A DNA stretch of 64,000 nt from Dimorphilus gyrociliatus. Lineage: Eukaryota > Annelida > Polychaeta > Dinophilidae. The translations under genes were made by a program, and so were the position numbers. Below are positions 1-17,908 of this stretch, piece after piece; the stretch's first letter is position 1; the number at the start of each line of letters is the position of its first letter. The stretch spans positions 1,919,643 through 1,983,642 of the forward strand of contig CAJFCJ010000014.1 of the NCBI GenBank assembly GCA_904063045.1. The letters are read 5' to 3'. The notes below the pieces were generated by a model that had not been told where the DNA came from, searched no databases, and was given only the letters and a program-made list of their open reading frames with translations.

Positions 1-165
1 AATTTTATGTATTTATTATAAAAACAGAAAGAGATATGAGTTTTGTAAATGTGACTTTAAGTTGATAAAATTACCTCGATACTATATAGGCATCATAGGA
101 ATCGATAAGCATTGTAAGTAGGGCGCCATCTATTGTTTCTCCGATTTCCGTTGCAGTGCACATAG

Positions 166-504
<339 letters not shown>

Positions 505-784
505 TTTGCAGGATTATTGATTTTATTGCTTTTCGTTTTCTGATCTCGTTCGTTATAAACTTTTTCAGATAGTTAATCAAAAAAATATATGCATGTATTC
601 ATTGCACGCAAACAAATTTCAACAAAATTCAGATCAAAATTAGTTCAAAATTCAAAAGCGATTTGCAGGAGACGAAGTTATTTTGTTGCTTGTTTTCTAT
701 TTCTTTTTACAGTAAATCTCTAAGATTTAAGCACAACTTTGAGACGAAGCTTTCGGGATATGTATAAAATGAGTATACAATCTT

Positions 785-1752
785 TCAAGGATGACTTGGA
801 AAGTTCGTCAGGAGAGCCAAATGGCCGGTTTGATTCGAAGAATGCTGCAAAAATTCTTGAATATTGGTTTCATCAGAATCAAAATATTCAGTATGACGAC
901 TCGCGAATCTAAAAACGTATGTGACTGTTGCAAATGTAGTAGCGTTTACCGGAAACGCTCTGAGCAGAGTCGATCCTAAACCTTTTGTTAAAACAAGCCA
1001 ACCTTCGGAAGCGATACTTTTTCGAAAGCAATCCACCAGACCTTTATATTCATTTCTGACGTCAGCTTGCACTCTAGACTTAATAACGTCAAATGGATAG
1101 GTAACAATCCAGGAACACATTCCAGCTGTTCCTCCTGATAACAATAATTGCATAGTTCCTACTTCTGAAGGATTGCCTATCCTACAGAATTTCTCGTAGG
1201 ACGCAAAATAGACGCCAAAAGAGGGTGTCTCTCTAAGTGTAGTTAACCAGAATCCTCTGTAAACTCCTTTAATTCCCTCTTTCTTAAAAATTTTTACCAA
1301 ACAATCATAAGAATTTTTGTACAGCGTTTGCTTAATCTTTCTGGATTGACCCTGACCTTGGACTTGCAATCGAGTCTTTACTAATTCCATTGGGCTACAT
1401 ATTACGCATTGCGAAAATCCGGCAACTGCGCCAGCAAGGTAATGTGCTGTTAAGCTGTTTGGTTTTGGTAGACGTCTTTGGACATTTCCTTGAACTCCAA
1501 ACACAATAGCATTAATAGCCGTAAGGCCACATAGAGGTGGCGCAATACCTTTATATAAACCAATGAACTATAATTCAATACAATTTAAGCTTTAATTAGG
1601 CCATAGTAAATCTTAACTGTAAATACAAACCGATTCTTTTTTTATTATTTGAGCGAAACAATCAAATGTTCCTTTATAGATAATTGGATTTTGAGTTTGT
1701 AGTCTTACTTTGACAGTGTCAAAAGGATGACCAACAATGACACCAGTAATGC
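785..1752 (-). CDS. Mitochondrial carrier, SLC25A29-like (basic amino acid transporter), first exon not found
   Basis: Two coding exons are visible, 1752-1631 and 1567-785, joined in frame. They contain all three mitochondrial-carrier signatures: [18 protein letters not shown] and YPFDVIKSR. The wording around them ([32 protein letters not shown]) points to the SLC25A29 branch, whose members carry basic amino acids across the mitochondrial inner membrane, rather than the carnitine/acylcarnitine branch. About 300 residues are present, close to the family length, so only a short first exon (start Met and the beginning of helix 1) is missing. The 1752 acceptor needs one base from that exon, and I could not find it in the AT-rich sequence upstream. 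Confidence 0.88.
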
Positions 1753-4078
1753 CTGTATATATATAAAACAAATATACAGTCTACATCGTTATTAGAACAA
1801 AATTTGAAGCCTAAAAAGATTTGTGTCAAATGTTATTGATTTTTTATCGAAAGATTACTCTTTTTCGAACGTTTCAGTTCAGAGAATTTATTCGATTGAT
1901 ATAATTTATAATGATTTTTTATGTAGAAAAAGAACACGTGTTTCACCAAATTTTACACGTAGGGATCATACAAATTTTAATCGTCCAGAGATTACAAGCC
2001 AATGCCCTTCTCACAGTTCAAATTCAAAGACTTTTCTTAGAAGCGGGTGCCATTCGAATAAAATTTTGAGATTTTTACAAAAGAGCTCTGTCTCACCTCC
2101 GATACATCCTGCAAAAAAATCTAAGGCCATCACACGTTGACCCGTTCGATATAAATGTTTCTCAATTCAGAGAATCTTCTAGTTTGAAACAATTATGTTA
2201 TCGTCAAGGTCAAAATTTTGATTTCTTTTATTAAAATCTGGTGTAGAATCAGCTTATAAAGGAACCGTGAATATAGCATGCAAAATGAGACCAGATAAAT
2301 AGCCTGATATAGAGCGGAATAGAAACCAGATTTGGGAGAATATTGCTGATTGGTCCACGGCAGAGGGGTAGACCGCTCTGGAAAATAAATGCGTCAAAAA
2401 TTTCTTGATCGGAACACCTGAGTGTACGGATATACTATGAAATAATTCAGAGAACCATAGGGATGTTCATTGGTTTTTTATTCAATAATATATAGAAAAA
2501 GGCGATTAATTACATTTATTATGTCATTTTTTTTACAATATTATTGGTATAGTTTGAATATTTAGCTGGGTTTTTTTAGTTTACAAACCAAAAACCACTA
2601 TTGATTTTTGCGCTGCAACTAAAGGTTAATTGTGAGTCATGAAAATTTTATCTAAAGGTATATAAGCTAACCAAAAGTTCATTCATTGAATTTTCTATAA
2701 CTTTGATGGTAAATAATACAAAGTCATATTACTTTTGTCAAAAGTAATCGTCACTGACATGAGGCTTTTATTCACTTGAGTAAACAAAAAATATTTATTA
2801 GCCTAAATTTCGACTACATTTATGAAAAGGTAATGAATCATGATGATATAATGCTTATATGGAACATCTTGAATTATTTACATGAAAAACAAAATTGTTC
2901 ATTTATCAACATTTCGGGAACCTACTTTCTCTTTCTATTGACTGAGTAAGTAAGAGCAGAAGATGATAGTTTATGTCAGCTTCATAAGATTAATATTAAA
3001 TAAATAAATAAATATATATATATATATATATATACAGTATATATTGACTAATACAGAAACATCAACAATTTATAATATTTTAATCTACGCATCTCCTTTA
3101 CATCGCAGTATTTTTATGAGAAAAATATTGACAAACAAATCTAGGTTATATGCATATTCATGACTTATTAATGATAATTAAAGGTTATACTATTTCCCTG
3201 AAAAGTTAACGAGCTTTACAGTAAGCAAAGACTTGGCTATTATTAAATTTTTAAAATGGTTGAATCGGGAATAGAAAGCATGGGCCGGATAGAGGAAATA
3301 AAAAATACATAATAAATGATCATTTGTTAATAAATAAAGAGAACGGAGGAGGAGGGGGCAGGATGGAAAGATGGATTACACAACAGATGTTATGATATAA
3401 AAAATTTAGAACCATATCTATTTTTAGCCTGGAAGCAAGCATTTTTTTAATTGAATTAATTTGTTTCCTATTAAGCCACAGAATATCTAAAAGGTTTCCT
3501 CGGGCCACATTGACGGTTTCATTTAGGGAAATTTAATTACATTCTAACCTATTTTTTTTATCATAAACCATATAAGCAACTGTCTTTCTTCCTTTAATAA
3601 TTTTCTTTGTACTTCTACAATGACCTTCTATATTCTATGTTTTAATATCTTGAAATGTTTTCTGAGAATAATAAGAAACTAAAGTATAGAGAATTTAGGA
3701 TACGTACTTTTAGTAAATTAGAACTTTTACCTTAGTACCTATTGTAAGTAATTAGTATGGTTATAATTAATGGGCATTGTTGAAATATTACTGATTTTAA
3801 ATATTCAAAGGATTTAATAGAGAAAGAAGAGAGGAACTATGAATGTGGTTATGAGAAAATAGCAAAAAATAATTTTTATCACTTCTTAGAAAACCTTTAA
3901 ATGTAAGAAAAGATAATTTGAGATAGGAGATTATTATCTCGTATTTTGTTGCGTAAAGTAGCCTCACTTTCCCACTATCGTATAAGTTGTCTGCGGATAT
4001 ATCATAAGTAGTTTATTTATCAAAACTTATTTATTCCTTAAGTAGAGAAAGCGTGATATATCTTTCGTAAGTATTACT
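1753..4078. other. Intergenic or first-intron region without a recognised gene
   Basis: This stretch should hold the missing first exon of the carrier gene and the 3' end of the kinase gene. From 1823 to about 2460 base composition is more balanced and short open frames on the + strand are broken by stops. It may be an old mobile-element remnant, but I recognise no protein family. A TA run and an A/T-rich spacer follow. TTTATT at 4015-4020 would read as a polyadenylation signal for the minus-strand kinase. Confidence 0.5.
3012..3034. repeat. (TA)n simple repeat
   Basis: An alternating TA tract of about 23 bases that runs directly into an ATACAGTAT motif at 3032-3040. Confidence 0.9.
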
Positions 4079-6167
4079 TTAGTGATGAATATTCGATCCG
4101 TCAGAGACTGGTTCGTTAGTTAAATTCGAATTTCGCAGTTTCTCTTCGCTTTCATTTGATGTAATTGAGCACTTTTCATAAAACGAATTAGATTTGTTAA
4201 AAATTTCAACCTTGTTTATATTTGAAACATTTGTTTTATCATCTAATTCATCTTCTTCCTCTTCTATTATCATACTTCCCGGAACTGTACTAGCAACTGA
4301 AACATTTTCCATTTCATCATTCGGCAAGGTCTTATTTAGGGTGGTATTCTGTTTCTCGTCCTTCGTTGATATTTCTTGTTTAGTTTCTAAGAGATACTCC
4401 TGAGGAAAACTTAAGGGTGAAGAATATGGGCATTTCAGAGGTTTTAATTGATTTTCAACTTGTTTTTCGTTCCCATTTGAGCAGTCGGTACTAGATTGCT
4501 GATAATTTAGATCATCTTCAGTAGGCATCTGATTTTCATTACTTTCGCTATTTTTTATATAAAAATCTATGTTTTTTTCTTGAAAATCAATTATTTTATC
4601 TTTTTTCTCATCTTTTATATTTCTCTTACAATCTTCATCTTCTTTCAACGTGATTGATTCATAAAGCAAATCTTTGTTAATTGGTTGTTGAGTATTTCCC
4701 CCTAAAGTATTTTATATATAATTAAATTTATAATTAGAAAGAAAAATTGTCAATTTCAACATCCTGTAATTTCCTTACCATTTTTTTCAACAATATTCCT
4801 ACTAGATTTAACCGATAAATTGCCATCAAAATTGTTAAATGAAATGGAAGATAGTGAAGTAGAATCTATAATTTGAGCTTTTGAATCGTTTACTGAGTTT
4901 GTCCCTTCGTCAATTTTACTAAGAACTGTTTTTCTATATTTAGTTGTTGAATTATCTAATTTACTTTCTTCATTTTCAATTGACTTTTCGCTAATTATAT
5001 CTTGTTTTAGATTTTTTAATTGACTGCTAAATTCCTCTTTCTTGGTGTAAGTATCTTCAATAGATTGTGTAAGGATGCGTGTAGCTTTCTTCTCTCTTAC
5101 GTCATCGATTCTTAGACCTTGGTATTTCTTATAAAATTCCTCGTTCTTTACATCTTTAGTATTTATTCTTTTATTAAAATCGTAATTTAGTAATCTTCTA
5201 TAGATTCTCTTACAAGGCATTGATACTTCTTCGTCGTCTTCTTTGGCTAAACCACCTTCAATAGAATTAAGGATATCCCTTCTGTCTTTACCTCTGAATG
5301 GGCAATGGCCGTAAAGACAGACGTAGAGGACTATGCCAACACTCCACATATCGGCTTTAGTAGCGATATATTCATGTTCTAATAAGACCTCTGGAGCAGC
5401 ATATTCTAAATTACCAACAAAGGTTGCCGACCAAATGATTCCTAAAGCCCTATGATCGTTTAAGTTGTAGGTTGCTAGACCAAAATCAGACAGTTTTATA
5501 GAATTTTTCGAATCTAATAAAAGATTCGAACATTTTATATCTCTATGAGCAATACCCTTTATTTTTTAGGTTCATTTATTAATAAGGTAGTAAAGGGAAA
5601 TGTGAATATTTGGTAAAAAGCAAATATACAGCATAATGCAGTCTATCTATTTTCCCTTAATACCTTGATATGTAGGTAATGAACAGCATCTATCAGTTGG
5701 CTAAACCATACACCAGCAATTGGTTCTGTTAGGCGTTTGTGACGATCTAATTCATCTTTAACTGTCCGTCCAGTTAGGTATTCCATGACTAGATAGGCCT
5801 TTTTAGGAGAGGTTGCAGCGGCTATACATTTAATAATATTTGGATGTGAAATCTTTGCCATTATCTTTAATTCTCTGATGACAAACTTTTCAAAAATATG
5901 TATTTTGCCCTCTTTGATCATTTTAAATTTGTCATATATTTTTATAGCTACGGGACTGCCCGTACGAATTGAATTACCGCCAAGGACAACTGAATTTACT
6001 CCTCGACCCAATTCTATTCCCGTAAGGGTAAAGCCAAGAGAATCAAGTACAACCTTGTTCTTTCCCCTAATCCATATTTTGTCTTCCAAAATGGGAGATT
6101 TAGACTTGGGCCACGTTAAAAAGTTATATATTCTCTTTAAAAAGTCTTTATTGCGTTTAACCGTCTC
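4079..6167 (-). CDS. Serine/threonine kinase, TSSK/CAMK-like, with long acidic tail; first exon not found
   Basis: Three exons (6167-5664, 5556-4779, 4701-4079) join in frame to 634 residues. The catalytic domain is intact: a glycine loop reading GIELGRGVNSV, VAIK with the ATP-anchoring lysine, HRDIKCSN in the catalytic loop, DFG, APE, and DMWSVGIVLY in helix F. The closest recalled match is the testis-specific serine kinase group, based on the short lobes and a YLHIKGIAHRDIK-like stretch, but other CAMK kinases remain possible. About 300 residues after the domain are rich in Glu, Lys, Ser and Asn with no known fold. About 40 basic residues precede the domain. No ATG lies in the first visible exon before the glycine loop, so an upstream start exon must exist. 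Confidence 0.82.
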
Positions 6168-6595
6168 CTACAAAGGAAAAAACGCTATAATGAAGTAAAA
6201 AAAAAAATCAATAATACCTGATGAAAATTTCTAATTATTTTTTTTTATATAATTCTGCTTTAGCATTATACCTTTTTCCTCAGTTTATTTTGCGGCATTT
6301 CGTTCTTATTAATGTTAATATATAAATATAATTCCAGTATTCCAGTTTTTTTTTACTGCAGAAATCAAGAAAAAACTTTTTAATAAAAGATTTTTTTAAT
6401 AAAGAATTTATATTTAAATTTGAAATTTTAGAAATATTACGAGTTTTTATAATTAAAGTGTTTTTATATCTGTTTTTATGTCTGTAATAAAGTTTCATCA
6501 AGATTCTACAATGCGATCAATTGAAGGATGAAAAGTCAATCTAGGTACAAACAAATTATCACTTATTTGTTTTCGCTATTTTCCTCTTCCTCCAC

Positions 6596-6649
<54 letters not shown>

Positions 6650-8460
6650 ACTCTCTCACTCTCTCTCTTTTCCTCTTTTTTCGCTATTTCATTTCCCTTT
6701 GCAGTTCATTTCAAAGAATATTCTCAGTCACAGGCAGTATTGGTGATACTTTGGATAAAAGGAGAATATAATATCTATTATCTCTGAAGAGGTAAAAGCG
6801 CTTCCTCTTTACTACCCTGATTATCTTTTATAAAGATTAAAGCTCATATGGGCTATAGCTATTTTACTTTTTCTAACACATAATTCTTAGAAACGACTGT
6901 ATGTTATAAATGCTTAAAACATAAGTATTATGTAGATTTATTCATTTTCATCAATGCTTCGTAAGACTAGTTCTAACATACTTATTAATAAAAGGTTAAT
7001 AGCTGTTGATATATATTACATACTATAAGAAATTAGACCTTCTTTTGACTCTTACACAAATGTCTTATGAAGCAGCAACGTAATGACTTACAGGTTTTCA
7101 TTATTGCTTAATTGAAAGGTTTTCTTTAAGGCTAAAATAAACTCGTCGTGTTCTTGCAATATTTAAATTTCTTTTGTTGAAGGAGCAAAATTAGAAAAAT
7201 AACACTGTGTACAAAGTGCCTAGACATTAAACAGCAGCGATAATAGTAAAAGTAATTAACGAATAAATAAAGTATATGCTACACTACTTAAGGGAGAGAT
7301 GTGCATTTAAAAAATTACAATAATTGGTGGAAAAAAAAGAATGAAAAGATGAGAACAGTAGTGTTATCATCATGTAATTTTTCCGTCTACTCTTTACAGT
7401 TTGAAAACTGCTTGTATATTTAGAAGAGAAAATATTTATCTATATGTCAACCCTGTAGTTGTCAATTACGAAATATGAACAAATACAGAAATAAACCATC
7501 TCTCTTTTTCACGACTATTTTAGTCAAATGACCTTTGAAAGAATTATTCTAATAGCTTATTACTATTTCATGAAAAAGGAAGAGTATATTTCAAAATTTA
7601 AAGGATTGGTTAGAAGCTTTCGATACAATTTCATATTAATTGGAGAAGTAAGAGATTATTAAGTATTAGAATCAAATTTTTGAGTAAGCAGTCGAGTTTT
7701 CCTTATGTGGAAATGGTAAACATGACGTATTTCTCCATCTTCATATTCCTAAGATCTTTGATGAATGTCACTAATTAGTCTTCTTATAGTGTATTTTCAG
7801 TTGTATACATTTACTTCTATTTTAAGATCATCCACTCATTGTCCTTGTGAGCGAAAAACACTTCTTAAGATTCCTTTATATTAAAAAAAAAAAGAAGATC
7901 GATTTGGCTTTTGTTAAAAAGTCTCCGTATCTTTCCCTCCCTGATAGAAGGAATTTTATTATCTAGCGATTTTTTATAGGATAAATTTTCCAGTTGAGTG
8001 TACAAATCGTCGCAATCCGGCAAAAGAAGATCATCAATGAAGCAGTTTTTTGAACTTTTTCATTAATTCATCTATTTAAATGGGCCTACGAAACCTGACG
8101 TATCCATCGTTACTAGATCAGAAAAATAGAAACGTTTCATAAGTAAATATAACCGAATTTAGTCTATACTTGTTTTTCTTTTGCATGTTTGTATCAAGAT
8201 GTCATACAAAAAAAACAAATTTAAAGGTTTGAATTAACGGCGACTTTCATAAATATTTAGAGTTTGATATTTTTTGCCTTTAAGGCTTATACTTTTTCCT
8301 TTTGTAATGAAAAAAATTAGGCAGTTTTACAGGTTTTACTCACAAAAGCCACTTATTACAGATCACAAAATACATAATCAGAACATAGAACACTGAATAC
8401 AATACAAAGAATGACAAATCAGTTTTTCTCCATTGTTTTTCTTAAGCATATACAGTTTAA
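6168..8460. other. Intergenic, no gene seen
   Basis: AT-rich spacer between the 3' end of CMIP and the 5' side of the kinase, both on the minus strand. It should contain the kinase start exon and promoter and the CMIP 3' untranslated region. The only clear element is the CT microsatellite. Confidence 0.6.
6599..6668. repeat. (CT)n microsatellite, interrupted
   Basis: About 70 bases of CT dinucleotides with a few GTCT and ACTCT interruptions. It creates a spurious Ser/Leu open frame on the + strand. Confidence 0.95.
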
Positions 8461-13691
<5,231 letters not shown>

Positions 13692-14159
13692 CTTGTTAGT
13701 TTGTTGTTTGGCGCGTTTGGCTGTAGAAGAATAATTGATTGGCTTCTTGCGCAGCCAACGTTGAATTGCAACACGGCAGCTCTTACGCCCCGTCAATGCA
13801 CTTTTTCGGCTATCTTTTTCAATCTTTACGTTTGTAAATCCTTTAACTGTTGAGCGACAAAGTGGTGAAACGGTATATCTTTCATTTTCATTAGTGATGG
13901 ACGACACAATATTTATATTGAAGAAATCGATGTTACTCTACCGATATATCGTATCGCTTTTAAGACAAACTCGGTGTATAAATCGATTACGATTCACACA
14001 GTATGTATAGCTGTAATGCCGTATCGATAAGGAACCTCGTACATATATCGATTTTAGAATCGATCACGTGACAATATCGTCTGCTACGTCACATCCGCTT
14101 TCAATTTCAACAGACAACGGCATGGTCAACTAATAATTTAACGTAAAAGTGCCGAAATT
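13692..14159. promoter_or_regulatory. Bidirectional promoter of CMIP and HGH1
   Basis: The two start codons lie 468 bases apart and face away from each other. At 14061-14071 there is GATCACGTGAC, an E-box close to the TFEB/USF type. TACGTCAC, a CRE-like half site, follows near 14085. Several ATCGAT copies (DREF/BEAF-like words) occur between 13920 and 14065. Binding is inferred from sequence only. Confidence 0.6.
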
Positions 14160-15406
14160 ATGTCAAATAGTGAAGAAATTCGAAAAGTTATCAGCGACTT
14201 CGAAGCGCAAACCTCGCGGACTTCTCCTTTAAGCGTCCGTTTGACTGCGTTCGACTATATTTGTGGTATTGTCTCCGAAGAGGCAGGCCAGAATCTTATT
14301 CTGACAAATAAAAAGTTGTTAGATAATGTAATCGACGCTGTTCAGCCAAGTGATGTTTCATTATCCACCATGGCGATAAAGACCCTGATAAATCTAAGTG
14401 CTTCAAACGATTCTCTGTCGCAAACGATAATCGCCCACGATAAGGCAATCAATACCCTAACTGCCGAGGCTTTGAACCCTAAATCCGATATATGCAATAA
14501 TTCTAGTATGTTGTTAAGGAATTTAACGACAAATATGATAATTTGTCATCAATATTACGAACATTTAAAATCAAAAACAGACGTAACCATATTTAGTTTT
14601 ATCGATGCTTTCTTTGATGGGACTTATGAAAAAGAAACAACAACGCATATATCAAATATTTTAAGAAACCTGATGCAATGTCCTGATGTAAGAAGAATTT
14701 TATCCGAGAAGAGGGAAGTAATAAAAAAGTTCACTAGCTTTTTATCGCCTGTAGCTCGTAATGACGTACGTTATGAAGCCAGTTTAGGATTGATGCATAA
14801 TTTATGCTGGCAGAAAGAGTTGCATGAGTGGTTGTTGACTGATAATAGCGTGGGCATTCTGACACGGTTATTAGAACCGTTAGCAGGCCCTGAGGAATTT
14901 GATGATGATGAAATGGAAAAATTACCGATTGTTAGTTTGTTACTTCATCTTTACATAAAATTACTAACGCTGTAGTGCTTCTTTTTTTAATCTAGGAACT
15001 ACAATACTTACCTGGAGATAAAAAGCGAGAACCAGTTGCGGAAATTAGAAAATTGTTGATACAAACCATTCATCGTTTAACTGTTACTAAGTTCGGTAGA
15101 GATTTTATTAAGGATAACGGTGCATATTACATATTAAGAGAGTTACATAAAGTTGAAGAACACCCAGGGGTTATGAATGTTTTAGAAAGTTGTATTTATT
15201 GTCTTATTCAGGATATAGAGGACAAAGATGATTTGGATAAAGTAAGTATTAAGTATAAAATACTTGGCAGGTGTGTAATGTAATTATTGATGCTTTCGCA
15301 GGTGGAAATTCCCAGCGATATTGAAGAAAAGTTAATGAAAGAACATTTAGAAATTGAAAAGGAAGTTACTGACAAGGAAAAAAGCTTAAATGTGTCACCA
15401 GAATGA
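14160..15406 (+). CDS. HGH1: HGH1 homolog, eEF2-folding chaperone cofactor
   Basis: Three exons (14160-14930, 14996-15241, 15302-15406) give 373 residues, close to human HGH1. The protein is an ARM/HEAT-type helical repeat: NLSASNDSLSQ, NILRNLMQCPDVRRIL and YEASLGLMHNLCW lie in successive repeats. After the DDDEMEKLPIELQYLPGDKK junction comes the conserved C-terminal part with GAYYILRELHK, ending in an acidic tail. In yeast and human cells HGH1 works with TRiC/CCT and Hsp90 to fold elongation factor 2. A likely polyadenylation signal, AATAAA, lies near 15584. Confidence 0.95.
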
Positions 15407-17908
15407 TAGAGAAATTGTGCAGATTTACTACAAAAGTTTTTTGCATTCGAATAATGTTACATTGGTTTATTAAAGATTTCATTTTGTTTTGTTTCTGTTT
15501 TTTGTTAAAAGATGAGAACGGGGTTATATTATTTCCAGCAGAAAAACTTTCTTTTTTCTAAATCTATTGACTATCCGAGCGATCAATAAAATTCTTACAT
15601 AAAAGGGAATTTTGCAACTCCAAGTTAAATGTTTACTGGCAAACATGTTATTATAAATAATAGATAGAAGACAAATAAAGTATTCTTTATATCATAGAAT
15701 CGGCTTGTTTGACACGGCAAAAAGTATTATCTATCAGTCAGTAATTGGAAAAGAAAACAAATTTATATATTAGATGTGTTTTTATCATTATAATCATATT
15801 TAGGAGAATGAACAGAATCAATTTTACTTGACATTTTATTCATAATTCATTGACTTATATTAGCTTTCCAAAAAGTTACTAGTTCAACGAAACATAGGGC
15901 TTATTTACCATTAACGTAATCTGACAACCCTATATGCCTACGAATTGCTTTTTGTTGATCTATCACCGTTACAGTAGACAAAATAAAAATGTGGATAAAC
16001 TTTACTGCTCTGCTTATGTAAAGAGACTCCTTAAAAGGATTTCTCAAATTTCTATTTGCCAGCGAAAACCATCATTTAATGCCTTTTCCCTTATTTAAAA
16101 GTATATCTGTGAATCTTAATGGAAGTTAACGAATGATTACGAGAAGGGAGATGTACAAAAGACAAGATGAAGGACAACAAACAAGTATTTAATATAAAAT
16201 GACAGCTTAGAGTATTCGATACTCTTTATTGATGGCTAAATGGAAATGTACTTGCTGGGTTATTGGAAATCTAGTACAAATATTTTTCAATTGTAGGTTA
16301 ATTAGCTTTTTCTTCTTGTCCTTGTGTTTTAGTCTATTTTTTCTTTCATTATAAACCAAAAAATTAATTCTATGGTTTTATCGATGCATCTTTATCTGGA
16401 TTTTCCTATGCTTTTATATTGTTTATCCATTAATTAATCCTCTAGTTGCTCTTACTTTTTTTTTGATCTTTTCTTCCTCTTATCTTTGAGTAGCCATCTG
16501 TTAAAATTATTTTGACACCTTCGTGTATTTCAACTGTTGAAATTCAGCTTGGAAACAGATATATTGAAGGATATTTAATTAAAAACTAAAGAAAAAAGAA
16601 TTTCCTCTTACCTCCTTCCTTATCTAACTAACTATGGTCTATTTATAAAATATATTTCGTAGAGGTAGTGGAATTTTCTTAGTCATACAGCCACTATGCT
16701 ACTGTCTTATTATATGTTTTTTCTAACGCATTTTTGAAATAGTTCTTCAAGATCTATGCTGCTCATTTTATAGGCTTTGATGTCATGATGAGCAAAAAAG
16801 AAAAGATATATAATGCATGCTGTAAAAAGAATATTTTTAAGATTATGAGGATAACATTATAAAATATACAAAAAACTTTTAACAAACTGCTCTTACATTA
16901 TGGTAAAGAAAACATGAAAATGTATATGATATTCGTTTACAAAACAGAAAACCCATCAAAAAAAGAGTATATGGATCAATTTCTATGTGAAACGAATTAT
17001 TCTCCTATGATTAAGAAATTTAACAAATGTAGTTAATTGCAATTTTTTAAAACAACGTATTTATTATTGTTTGTTTTTTCTTTTTGAGAAAAATATCCGA
17101 AAAAAACCCATAAAAAGTTCAAATTCATTACTTGTAGTTCAAGTGGTTTTTATAGTTTTTAACTGCCCACACCAGGAGTGTTTTAAACGATTTTAAATTA
17201 TCATAACAGATAACGTAACTCTCAACTATAATAAAAAGTGAGGGAGGGAGAACATCAATTTAGAATGAAAGGAGACAAAAGTACTGTTGTTTTTTTTTTG
17301 TTTTTCATTTAAAATAAACGAACTATCGTCCTTTTCATTCGCTTTCACATTAAATTAAATAGCTTTAACACTAATTGATATGCATAACACAACTTTGTGT
17401 AAATATATTTAGGCATTATATATAAAGTTGTATTTGTCCACTTCCAGGGTCAAAAGTTCATTTAAATAAAAAATAAAGTCAGTAAACCAAATTAATGGGA
17501 TAAATAAACAAAATTCTATGAAACTTTCTTCCAAGTTGTCTTTTTGTTTTTACCGAAACCCAAAATTTTCTGAAACTTGTGTACAATGTTTTTAGGTTGT
17601 TTTTCTTTTTTAAAGGATATCTTAACTAAGCAGATGAAAATATAAATAATACTAAAATCAACCGTAATTAAATTAATCTTAAGTTTTAAAGAGCTAAATA
17701 AAGTTATTAATAAATTACCAAATCAAACAACTATGAGAGATAACTTTCAAATATTATATGATGAAAGCATTGAACAATTGAAACGAAAGAGGAGAAAAGG
17801 ACATAAAATAAAAAGTAAATTCGAAATTGTGAAATAGCTGACCCCAATTTTAATATTCTGTCAAGTTATCCGAGTTTGGGAAAAAAAGAGGATTATATGT
17901 GACCCACA
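15407..17908. other. Convergent intergenic region, no gene seen
   Basis: 2.5 kb of AT-rich DNA between the HGH1 and GM130 stop codons, presumably the two 3' untranslated regions plus spacer. I found no conserved open frame, structural RNA or repeat array. Confidence 0.6.

Noticed and set aside
1823-2140. 105-codon open frame on the + strand
   Set aside because: It has no recognisable domain or splice context, and is more likely chance or a degraded element than a gene.
3320-3508. 62-codon minus-strand frame with a Pro run
   Set aside because: It arises from a GA-rich tract, with no homology and no link to the carrier gene start.
6528-6746. Ser/Leu-rich open frame
   Set aside because: It is translation of the CT microsatellite.
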